Positions 7,981 through 14,732 of a stretch of DNA of 24,811 bases are shown one piece after another; within the stretch, counting starts at the first letter, position 1, and each line of letters starts with the position of its first letter. The stretch spans positions 1-24,811 of the forward strand of contig CALQEM020000025.1 in the NCBI GenBank assembly GCA_943329595.2, in the 5' to 3' direction. The stretch is from CAIYMF01 sp943329595 (GTDB taxonomy: Bacteria; Actinomycetota; Actinomycetes; S36-B12; CAIYMF01). Below the pieces are notes generated by a model. That model did no database searches. It had not been told where the DNA came from and saw only the letters and a list, made by a program, of their open reading frames with translations. The translations under genes were made by a program, and so were the position numbers.

Positions 7981-9948
7981 CTAGACCTTCTGGGTACGGG
8001 TCGCGGTGCCGATGACCTTGGTGCCCTTGCGTTGACTGATGGTCATTCTGCTGGTGCCGGTGTTGAGGGCGATCGTGCAGGAGACCCGCTTGGCGCTGCC
8101 TGTGCCTGTGACCGTGCACATTACGGTGCGCTTGGTGGCGCCGGTGCTGGTGAGTGTGAAGCTGGTGGCGGTGGTGCCGGGTTTGAACGTGCCCTTCCAC
8201 ACTCTGGCGACATGGGTCCAGGCCACTGCAAACGGCGTGACTGCGGCTGTCTTCGTCGATGCTGGGCCCGAGCCGGCCGCATTGATGGCCTTCACGGTGA
8301 ACGCATATGCCACGCCGTTGGTCAGGCCTGACACGGGGCACGACAGGCCGCTGGTGGTGCAGGTGCGGGTGGCTCTTCCAACCCGAGGCGTGGCGGTCAC
8401 CTTGTAGCTGGTGACAACGTTTCCACCATTTGTCGCCGGACGTTGCCATGACACCGTGGCTGACCCGTTTTTGGCCACCGCGACAGGTGACCGTGGTGCT
8501 GACGGGGCTGCAATCACTTCAGCAGACGCGCTCGACTCCGCCGGGGTCGCTGTTCCAGTGCCATTGCTGGCCGTGACGATCACCTTCAGGTATCGGCCAC
8601 GCTGGACAGCGGGAATCGTGTACGAGGCCTTGGTAGCCGACGGAATGGCGGTCCAGCCCCCTGTGCCAGTGAGTGAGGACTGCCACACATACGACAGGGT
8701 CGGACGACTTGTGGCTTGATTGCTCACGGTTGTGGCTGCGGTCACGGTCGAACCCACCCATGCCTGCCCGGTGATGCTCACTGACGGCACATCAGGAGTC
8801 ACGGCGTACACATTGTGGGAAATCACCCAGCTATTCGGGGCCGTGGTTAACGTCGTGAAGGCCGCGTCACTCGCTGTTGAACGCACCAGCGGGTAGGTGT
8901 CGAGTGTCACTGCCGACTGAACGGTTTGCGCAGCCCATCCATTGAGCGTCGAGTCGTAGTTGTCTGCCGACATCGCCGTGTAGTTGAGCAGGCCTTCCAT
9001 GTCGCTCACGTTCAAGACTGACCAGCCGCCCAGGTTCTGGTCAAACGCCGTCGCCTCATAGAACATCGTGTACATGTTGGTGACGTTGCTGACATCCCAG
9101 TTACCGATGGGCTGGTTGAACGGTGTTGATCGGAACATGTAACTCGTGTTGGTGACGTTGCTGGTATTCCAGTTACCGATGGGCTGATTGAACTGCGTGC
9201 CCCAGAACATGCCCAGCAGGTTAGTGGCGTTGCTGGTGTTCCAGTTCGCCAGTGGCTTGTTGAAGGGATTGCCGCGGAACATTTGATTCATAGTGGTGAC
9301 GTTGCTGACATCCCAGTTGCCGAGGGGCTGATTGAACGAACCCGCGCCTGTGCCGTTGTAGAACATCGCCAGCATGGTGGTGACGTTGCGCGTGTTCCAA
9401 CCGGAGATATCTCCATTGAACTTACTCGCGAAGTCGTTGTAAAACATGAAACTCAAATCAGTGACGCTGGCTGGCAGGGTGGCGGGCACCGTGGTTAGGT
9501 TGGCGGCGTTGAAGAACGCGCCTGACAGGCTGGTTAAAGTGGACGCAAAGGTGCTGACCGAGGTGATGGTCTCAGCACCTTGATACGGATTCTCTCCAAT
9601 GCCGAAACCGGTGAGGTTGGTGCCGTATATGCGCACGGTGTGGTCGCCGTCGGCCGTGTAGGTATGGGAGGGCAGTGCTCCCAGAGGGCTGTTGAGAGGG
9701 CTGGTGACGGCACTGCCGTCTCCCCAGTTGATGCGGATGTTGCTGATCGTTCCGGACAGTGGCATTTCGACAGTGGTGCTGCCGGTGGTGCGCACGGTGA
9801 GGGTCATATCGGCGGCGTAGGTGATGGACGAGGCCGTGGGCGCAGTCACGATCCCCACCCCTGCCAAAGTGGCCACCATCAACCCAGTCAGGGCCGTGCG
9901 CAGTGTTGCGGGTCGGAGGGAACCGTGGGTTGACGGATTAGCGCGCAT
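7981..9948 (-). CDS. Secreted BspA-like (DUF285) repeat protein with Ig/FN3-type domains
   Basis: A 655-residue exported protein. Residues 1-46 are a Sec signal peptide (basic start, hydrophobic core about 18-36, likely cleavage after YAA). Residues 50-115 resemble a PKD/BspA N-terminal domain (INWGDG, SHTY, VRIYG). Residues 178-325 hold about six 24-residue DUF285 repeats of the form FNQPxGNWxxSNVTxMxxMF. An Ig-like segment follows (387-480), then a fibronectin type III-like domain (482-570) and a basic C-terminal domain (580-655). There is no LPXTG motif and no C-terminal membrane anchor, so it is probably released or loosely surface-bound. BspA-type proteins often mediate binding to surfaces or other cells; its role here is unknown. 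The ATG has GGAG ten bases upstream. It interrupts the arc-dop order and is probably a later insertion. Confidence 0.88.
   Translation of the reverse strand: MRANPSTHGSLRPATLRTALTGLMVATLAGVGIVTAPTASSITYAADMTLTVRTTGSTTVEMPLSGTISNIRINWGDGSAVTSPLNSPLGALPSHTYTADGDHTVRIYGTNLTGFGIGENPYQGAETITSVSTFASTLTSLSGAFFNAANLTTVPATLPASVTDLSFMFYNDFASKFNGDISGWNTRNVTTMLAMFYNGTGAGSFNQPLGNWDVSNVTTMNQMFRGNPFNKPLANWNTSNATNLLGMFWGTQFNQPIGNWNTSNVTNTSYMFRSTPFNQPIGNWDVSNVTNMYTMFYEATAFDQNLGGWSVLNVSDMEGLLNYTAMSADNYDSTLNGWAAQTVQSAVTLDTYPLVRSTASDAAFTTLTTAPNSWVISHNVYAVTPDVPSVSITGQAWVGSTVTAATTVSNQATSRPTLSYVWQSSLTGTGGWTAIPSATKASYTIPAVQRGRYLKVIVTASNGTGTATPAESSASAEVIAAPSAPRSPVAVAKNGSATVSWQRPATNGGNVVTSYKVTATPRVGRATRTCTTSGLSCPVSGLTNGVAYAFTVKAINAAGSGPASTKTAAVTPFAVAWTHVARVWKGTFKPGTTATSFTLTSTGATKRTVMCTVTGTGSAKRVSCTIALNTGTSRMTISQRKGTKVIGTATRTQKV
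8977..9417 (-). repeat. 72-bp tandem coding repeats (DUF285 units)
   Basis: Phenylalanines opening successive units fall at residues 178, 205, 229, 253, 277 and 302, a period of 24 residues (72 bases) for the central units. Neighbouring units are close at the DNA level, for example around 9100-9120 and 9172-9192, where TTACCGATGGGCTG recurs. This allows unit gain or loss by recombination. Confidence 0.85.
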
Positions 9949-9987
9949 GACCTGATTACTCCTCGATAGTGGACACTTCTCGACGTC

Positions 9988-10015
9988 ATCAAACAGGCAA
10001 ATTCCCGATTGTCAA
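9988..10015 (-). promoter_or_regulatory. Putative sigma-70-type promoter of the DUF285 gene
   Basis: On the minus strand TTGACA (10015-10010), a perfect -35 hexamer, is followed after 16 bases by TTTGAT (9993-9988, four of six matches to TATAAT). The start codon is about 40 bases downstream of the -10. This gives a leadered transcript with a Shine-Dalgarno site, unlike the leaderless genes nearby. Confidence 0.45.
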
Positions 10016-10023
10016 TGGTGGCA

Positions 10024-10037
10024 TAGGGATATCCCTA
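10024..10037. promoter_or_regulatory. 14-bp perfect palindrome upstream of the DUF285 promoter
   Basis: TAGGGATATCCCTA is its own reverse complement. It lies eight bases upstream of the -35 hexamer, a position suited to a dimeric transcription factor. The factor is unknown. Confidence 0.4.
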
Positions 10038-10167
10038 GTGCAGTGAAGTCACTCATCCATGCGCTTCGGTGATACCAGTGCCTCTGAGTGACGGATGAGC
10101 GAGTCGAGGGACGTGGGGCGCCGTAGCGCGATAGGTACGTGCTTGGGTGCCCCCGATGCGAAAGGGG

Positions 10168-11820
10168 TTAGAGGTATTGGCCGGTGTTGGAGACGTTGTC
10201 GATCGAGCGGCCAGCCTCGGTACCGTGCTTACCCTGAATGAGAGTGCGGATAAACACGATGCGCTCTCCCTTCTTGCCGGAGATGCGTGCCCAGTCGTCG
10301 GGGTTGGTGGTGTTGGGGAGGTCCTCGTTCTCGCGGAACTCGTCGAGACACGAGTCGAGCATGTGCTGCACGCGGATACCGCGCTGGCCCACGTCGAGGA
10401 AGTCCTTAATCGCCATCTTCTTCGCGCGCGACACGATGTTCTCGATCATGGCGCCGGAGTTGAAGTCCTTGAAGTACAGCACCTCCTTGTCACCGTTGGC
10501 GTAGGTGACCTCAAGGAAGCGATTGTCGTCGACCTCGGAGTACATGTGCTCGACCGTGCGACGAATCATGGCCGCCACGGTGGCGTCGCGGTCTCCCCCG
10601 TGCTCGCCTAGATCGTCGGCATGTAGAGGCAGGTCGGCGGTGAGGTACTTGCTAAAGATGTCGGCGGCCGACTGCGCGTCGGGGCGCTCGATTTTGATCT
10701 TTACGTCGAGGCGCCCGGGTCGCAAGATGGCCGGATCGATCATGTCCTCGCGGTTGGAGGCCCCGATGATGATCACGTTCTCGAGCGCCTCCACGCCGTC
10801 GATCTCGCTGAGCAGTTGCGGAACGATGGTGTTCTCGACGTCGCTAGAGACTCCCGATCCGCGGGTTCGGAAAAGCGAGTCCATCTCGTCGAAGAACACG
10901 ATGACCGGCATGCCCTCACTGGCCTTCTCGCGGGCGCGCTGGAACACGAGGCGGATGTGGCGCTCTGTTTCTCCCACGTACTTGTTGAGCAGCTCGGGGC
11001 CCTTGATGTTAAGGAAGTACGAGCGTCCTTCCTCCTTACCCGTACGCTCTGCCACCTTCTTGGCCAGCGAGTTGGCCACGGCCTTGGCGATGAGCGTCTT
11101 GCCACAGCCAGGAGGCCCGTACAGCAGAATACCCTTGGGCGCAGCGAGCTTGTGCTCGGCGAACAGCTCGGGATGCATGAAGGGCAGCTCGACCGCGTCG
11201 CGAATGGCGTCGATCTGGCTGGCGAGGCCGCCGATGTCGGAGTAGTCGATATCGGGTACCTCCTCGAGCACGAGTTCCTCGACCTCGGCCTTGGGAATGC
11301 GCTCGTACACGTACGAGCTACGCGAGTCGAGCAGCAGGGAGTCACCCGCGCGCAGGTGCACCCCGGTGAGGGAGTCGGCGAGCCTGACCACGCGCTCCTC
11401 GTCGGCGTGCGCCATCACGAGAGCACGGTCGCCGCCCTCGAGAACCTCCTTGAGTGTGACGATCTCGCCGTGGCGCTCGAATGAGCGCACGCCCACGATG
11501 TTCATCGACTCGTTGAGCATGACCTCCATGCCCGGGCGCAGCGATTCGGCGTCGACGTTGGGAGAAACTGTCACGCGCATCTTGCGGCCGGCCGTGGAGA
11601 TGTCGACGCTGCCGTCGTCGAGGTGCTCGAGGAACACCGCGTAGCCGCTGGGAGGCTCGGCGAGGCGGTCGACCTCCTCCTTGAGCGTGACGATCTGGTC
11701 GCGGGCCTCGCGCAGAGTGGCGACCAGTCGCTGATTTTGGGCCGTCACGGCAGCCAGGTCGGACTCGAGGCCGGTGAGTCGGCCCTCGAGCGCTCGTGCC
11801 CGCTCGTCGTCGAATGACAT
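10168..11820 (-). CDS. arc: Proteasome-associated AAA ATPase ARC/Mpa
   Basis: This hexameric ATPase recognises pupylated proteins, unfolds them and feeds them into the 20S core. The 550-residue protein has the full family layout: an N-terminal coiled coil that binds Pup (about residues 1-55), two OB-fold domains (about 60-170), and an AAA domain with Walker A GPPGCGKT (235-242), Walker B VIVFFDE (306-312) and RPGRLD as the arginine-finger region. The C-terminus NTGQYL ends in the GQYL docking motif that opens the PrcA gate. The ATG at 11820 is preceded by GAGGAGGAGG. It follows trmI by 54 bases on the same strand. All visible key residues are intact. Confidence 0.97.
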   Translation of the reverse strand: MSFDDERARALEGRLTGLESDLAAVTAQNQRLVATLREARDQIVTLKEEVDRLAEPPSGYAVFLEHLDDGSVDISTAGRKMRVTVSPNVDAESLRPGMEVMLNESMNIVGVRSFERHGEIVTLKEVLEGGDRALVMAHADEERVVRLADSLTGVHLRAGDSLLLDSRSSYVYERIPKAEVEELVLEEVPDIDYSDIGGLASQIDAIRDAVELPFMHPELFAEHKLAAPKGILLYGPPGCGKTLIAKAVANSLAKKVAERTGKEEGRSYFLNIKGPELLNKYVGETERHIRLVFQRAREKASEGMPVIVFFDEMDSLFRTRGSGVSSDVENTIVPQLLSEIDGVEALENVIIIGASNREDMIDPAILRPGRLDVKIKIERPDAQSAADIFSKYLTADLPLHADDLGEHGGDRDATVAAMIRRTVEHMYSEVDDNRFLEVTYANGDKEVLYFKDFNSGAMIENIVSRAKKMAIKDFLDVGQRGIRVQHMLDSCLDEFRENEDLPNTTNPDDWARISGKKGERIVFIRTLIQGKHGTEAGRSIDNVSNTGQYL

Positions 11821-11874
11821 GCTCAGCCTCCTCCTCGCGTGGTGCTTCCGTTCGACCCTACATTCGTCCGGTGA

Positions 11875-12804
11875 CTATTCCGATACCCCGTCGATCACGG
11901 TCTCGGCGAGCTCGTCCGACAGCGTGGGGCGAGCGCCCTTGGCCGGGCGAATTTTGCGCGGTGGCAGCACCGTGCCATCGGCGAGACGGCGGCAGGCAGC
12001 GAGGAAGCCCGTGTGGCCGTTCATGCGGTGGTCGGGCCGCACCGCGAGCCCTTCGAGATGCCAGGTGCGCAGCAGCGTCTCTTGCGCACGGGGCTCGGAG
12101 AACAGACCCGAGTCGCGCAGCGCCTCGACCGTGCGCGAGAGCTGGGTGGTGGTCGCGACGTAAACAACGAGCACTCCGCCGGGTACGAGCGCGAACGCGA
12201 CTGAGTCGACGCACTCCCAGGGTGCCAGCATGTCGAGCACAACACGGTCAACCTGCCCGCCGAGGTCGGATGTCTCGAGGTCGCCCACCCGGAGATCCCA
12301 CGCGGGGTGCGGTCCGGCAAAAAATCCCTCAACGTTCTTGCGTGCCACTTCGGCGAAGTCATCGCGCCGCTCGTATGAGGTAAGGCGGCCCTCGTCGCCG
12401 ATCGCACGGAGCAGCCAGCAACTGAGGGCACCCGAGCCAGCACCGGCCTCGAGCACGCGCGCGCCGGGGAACACGTCGGCGAGGCCAAGAATGATCGAGG
12501 CATCCTTGGGGTAAATGATCGTCGCGCCGCGCTTCATGCCCAGCACGTAGTCGGTGAGCAGCGGGCGGAATGCGAGGTAGCCGGTTCCGTTGGTGCTCAT
12601 CACCACGATGCCCTCGTCGTGACCGATGAGGTCGTCGTGCGCGATGGCGCCCTTGGAGGTGTGGAAGGCCGCGCCCGGCACGAGCGTGATGGTGTGAACC
12701 CTGGCGCGTGGGTCGGTGAGCTGGCAGCGCTCTCCCGCCACGAAGTGCCCAGAGCGCATGCGCCCGGTGGGAGTTGGCCGGGACGTGTCGTCGGGGAAGG
12801 TCAC
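11875..12804 (-). CDS. trmI: tRNA (adenine-58-N1) methyltransferase TrmI
   Basis: It methylates A58 in the T-loop of tRNAs using S-adenosylmethionine, normally as a tetramer. The 309-residue protein contains RPLLTDYVLGMKRGATIIYPKD, the SAM-binding motif VLEAGAGSGALS (117-128) and Asp191 in VVLDMLAPWE, closely resembling mycobacterial Rv2118c, which is also linked to the proteasomal ATPase gene. The C-terminal extension (about 285-309) is basic then acidic. The chosen start is GTG, 10 bases after the site-2 protease stop; TAGGCT lies seven bases upstream, so a leaderless start is possible. An ATG at codon 16 (12759) is an alternative that keeps the whole conserved domain. Confidence 0.94.
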   Translation of the reverse strand: MTFPDDTSRPTPTGRMRSGHFVAGERCQLTDPRARVHTITLVPGAAFHTSKGAIAHDDLIGHDEGIVVMSTNGTGYLAFRPLLTDYVLGMKRGATIIYPKDASIILGLADVFPGARVLEAGAGSGALSCWLLRAIGDEGRLTSYERRDDFAEVARKNVEGFFAGPHPAWDLRVGDLETSDLGGQVDRVVLDMLAPWECVDSVAFALVPGGVLVVYVATTTQLSRTVEALRDSGLFSEPRAQETLLRTWHLEGLAVRPDHRMNGHTGFLAACRRLADGTVLPPRKIRPAKGARPTLSDELAETVIDGVSE

Positions 12805-12814
12805 GGGGCCGAGC

Positions 12815-13951
12815 CTACGGAGCGCTGAGCGCCGCCTGCACGTCGCCCGTCGTCAGCACCCCAAATAGTCCGCCGTCATCATCGACCACCAGGTGCTCGG
12901 CCGCGGGATGCTCGCGCAGAAAGTCGAGCAGGTCTTCGCCGCCGAGGTCAGCGGGCACCGACTGGTGCCCCTCGACGCTGCGCGACACCGATGCCACGGT
13001 CACCCACGGCCGACGCGCCTCGGGCACGGCGCTGATCGACGCCTCGTTGGCAATCGCCATCGGCCTACCGGCAGGGTCGAGCACCACCATCGCACCGGCG
13101 CCAGATTCGGCCAGCCGCCGCAGGGCCTCAGCGAGTGGAAGGTCGCGGGCCACGCCTAGGGTGCGCCTCGCTAGCAGGCGGGCGCTGATGGTGGGAAGTC
13201 GCTGCTGCACCTTCGACCGACGAAGTGCTTCGAGGGCACCCATGCCCAACCACGATGAGAACAGTGCGATCGCGACCACGCTGGTGAGGTCGGGGGCCTC
13301 GCGGCCGGCCCGGAAGGAGAGGTAGAAGGGCACCGCGAACACCGCGGCCGCCACCATGAAACCCGTGTAGGCGGCAACGCGCATGCCGAGAGGCTCGGAC
13401 CCCGTGGCCTTCCACACCGCGCACTTCACCAGCGAACCTCCGTCGAGCGGGAGTCCGGGCAGCAGGTTGTATACCCCGAGGGCCAGCCCGACGAAACCGA
13501 GTTGAAGGAGCATCTCGGTCACGATCGATCCCGTGGGTAGCATTCCCGACAGCGACGTGCCCGCCCCCCAGCAGGCGGCCGCCAGCACCAGCGTGGAGGC
13601 AGGTCCGGCAAGGGCGATCATCAACTCGCTGCCGGGCAGGCCAACCCGCCTCTCGTAGGAGGTGTAACCCCCGAGGGCGTAGAGACGGATCTCGTACACG
13701 GGATAGCGGAAGGCACGCGCCGCCCCGGCATGAGCGAGCTCGTGCACGAGGATCGAGGCATACACCAGCACGGCGAACACTCCCGCGAGCGCGTATCCCC
13801 GCGCACCGGGGTCGGCGGCGGTGCTGAAGCCGGGCGCGAAGAGCCAGGTGAGCAGTGCCACGCCGATCAGACTCGACCACGGCAGCACGATCGGAATGCC
13901 GGCGATCCGAAAGGTTCCGTGTCGCGTGGTGGTATCCCCGTTGTCGGTCAT
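12815..13951 (-). CDS. Site-2 protease family zinc metalloprotease with CBS domains
   Basis: A 378-residue membrane protease of the S2P/M50 family, related by layout to mycobacterial Rip3. It should cut membrane-bound regulators within the membrane. Zinc ligands are in HELAH (His70, Glu71, His74) and Asp170 of NLLPGLPLDGG. About six membrane segments span residues 20-240. Residues 255-378 form a CBS pair, often an adenine-nucleotide sensor. ATG 13951 has TAGCAT six bases upstream and no Shine-Dalgarno site. It is divergent from the ABC transporter with 34 bases between the start codons and lies ahead of trmI. The substrate is unknown; no anti-sigma factor gene is in the window. Confidence 0.92.
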   Translation of the reverse strand: MTDNGDTTTRHGTFRIAGIPIVLPWSSLIGVALLTWLFAPGFSTAADPGARGYALAGVFAVLVYASILVHELAHAGAARAFRYPVYEIRLYALGGYTSYERRVGLPGSELMIALAGPASTLVLAAACWGAGTSLSGMLPTGSIVTEMLLQLGFVGLALGVYNLLPGLPLDGGSLVKCAVWKATGSEPLGMRVAAYTGFMVAAAVFAVPFYLSFRAGREAPDLTSVVAIALFSSWLGMGALEALRRSKVQQRLPTISARLLARRTLGVARDLPLAEALRRLAESGAGAMVVLDPAGRPMAIANEASISAVPEARRPWVTVASVSRSVEGHQSVPADLGGEDLLDFLREHPAAEHLVVDDDGGLFGVLTTGDVQAALSAP

Positions 13952-13985
13952 CTGTTGATGCTAGGCGCTCGGCTACTGTGGGTGC
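13952..13985. promoter_or_regulatory. Back-to-back leaderless promoters (site-2 protease / ABC ATPase)
   Basis: TAGCAT (13963-13958, minus) and TACTGT (13974-13979, plus) each lie exactly six bases before the ATG of their gene. The two -10 boxes are 10 bases apart, so any -35 contacts would overlap the other promoter. The two genes probably compete for RNA polymerase. Confidence 0.5.
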
Positions 13986-14732
13986 ATGGTCGACTCCCCC
14001 GCAGCAGCGCGCGCGCTTGCCCTGTCGAAGCACTACGGCGAGGGCGATACCGCCGTGGTGGCACTTGATTCGGTCGACATCGAGATGATGGCGGGTGAGT
14101 TCACTGCCATCATGGGGCCCTCAGGTTCGGGTAAGTCGACCCTCATGCACTGCATGGCAGGACTCGACTCGGTTACGTCGGGCCAGGCGTGGATTGGCGA
14201 CACCGAGATCACTGGCTTGAACGACTCCGTGCTCACCCGGCTCAGGCGCGACAGCGTGGGATTCGTTTTTCAGGCGTTCAATCTCGTGCCCACCCTGACG
14301 GCTCTCGAGAACATCACGCTTCCGCTCGATATTGCCGGCCGCACACCCGATCGCGACTGGGTCGACACCGTGATCGATACCGTGGGGCTGCGTGACCGGC
14401 TCACGCACAAGCCCTCTGAGCTCAGTGGTGGCCAGCAGCAGCGCGTGGCCTGCGCGCGCGCATTGGCCAGTAGGCCGCTCATCGTTTTCGCCGATGAGCC
14501 CACCGGCAACCTCGACTCTCGGTCGGGTGCCGAGGTGCTGTCATTCCTCCGAAGAAGTGTCGACGAGTTCGGCCAAACCATCGTGATGGTCACCCACGAT
14601 CCTGGCGCCGCCGCGTACTCCGACCGAGTCGTGTTCCTTGCCGATGGCAGGCTGGTCGACGAACTGCGCTCGCCCACCGCAGTGTCGGTGCTCGACCAAA
14701 TGAAGTCGCTCGAGACGTCGTCGGGTCGCTGA
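13986..14732 (+). CDS. ABC transporter ATP-binding protein (LolD/MacB type)
   Basis: The 248-residue ATPase powers the adjoining FtsX-type permease. Walker A is GPSGSGKST (44-52), Q-loop Gln96 in FVFQAFNL, signature LSGGQQQR (146-153), and Walker B LIVFADE (165-171) followed by PTGNLD, typical of the MacB/LolD/FtsE group. These pumps usually move lipids, peptides or antibiotics by mechanical coupling across the periplasmic side rather than classic channel transport. It starts at ATG 13986, six bases after TACTGT, without a Shine-Dalgarno site. The stop shares one base with the start of the permease gene (TGATG), so the pair is translationally coupled. The substrate cannot be read from the sequence. 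Confidence 0.95.
   Translation: MVDSPAAARALALSKHYGEGDTAVVALDSVDIEMMAGEFTAIMGPSGSGKSTLMHCMAGLDSVTSGQAWIGDTEITGLNDSVLTRLRRDSVGFVFQAFNLVPTLTALENITLPLDIAGRTPDRDWVDTVIDTVGLRDRLTHKPSELSGGQQQRVACARALASRPLIVFADEPTGNLDSRSGAEVLSFLRRSVDEFGQTIVMVTHDPGAAAYSDRVVFLADGRLVDELRSPTAVSVLDQMKSLETSSGR

Noticed and set aside
8977..9417. Regularly spaced 72-base repeats considered as a CRISPR array
   Set aside because: The repeats are in-frame protein repeats with no unique spacers between identical units.
10153..10172. CCCC/GGGG hairpin just past the arc stop as a terminator
   Set aside because: The stem is only four base pairs with no T-run.
11855..11862. TAGGGT on the minus strand ahead of arc as a leaderless -10 box
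   Set aside because: It is far from the ATG, which has its own strong Shine-Dalgarno sequence, and no -35 is visible.
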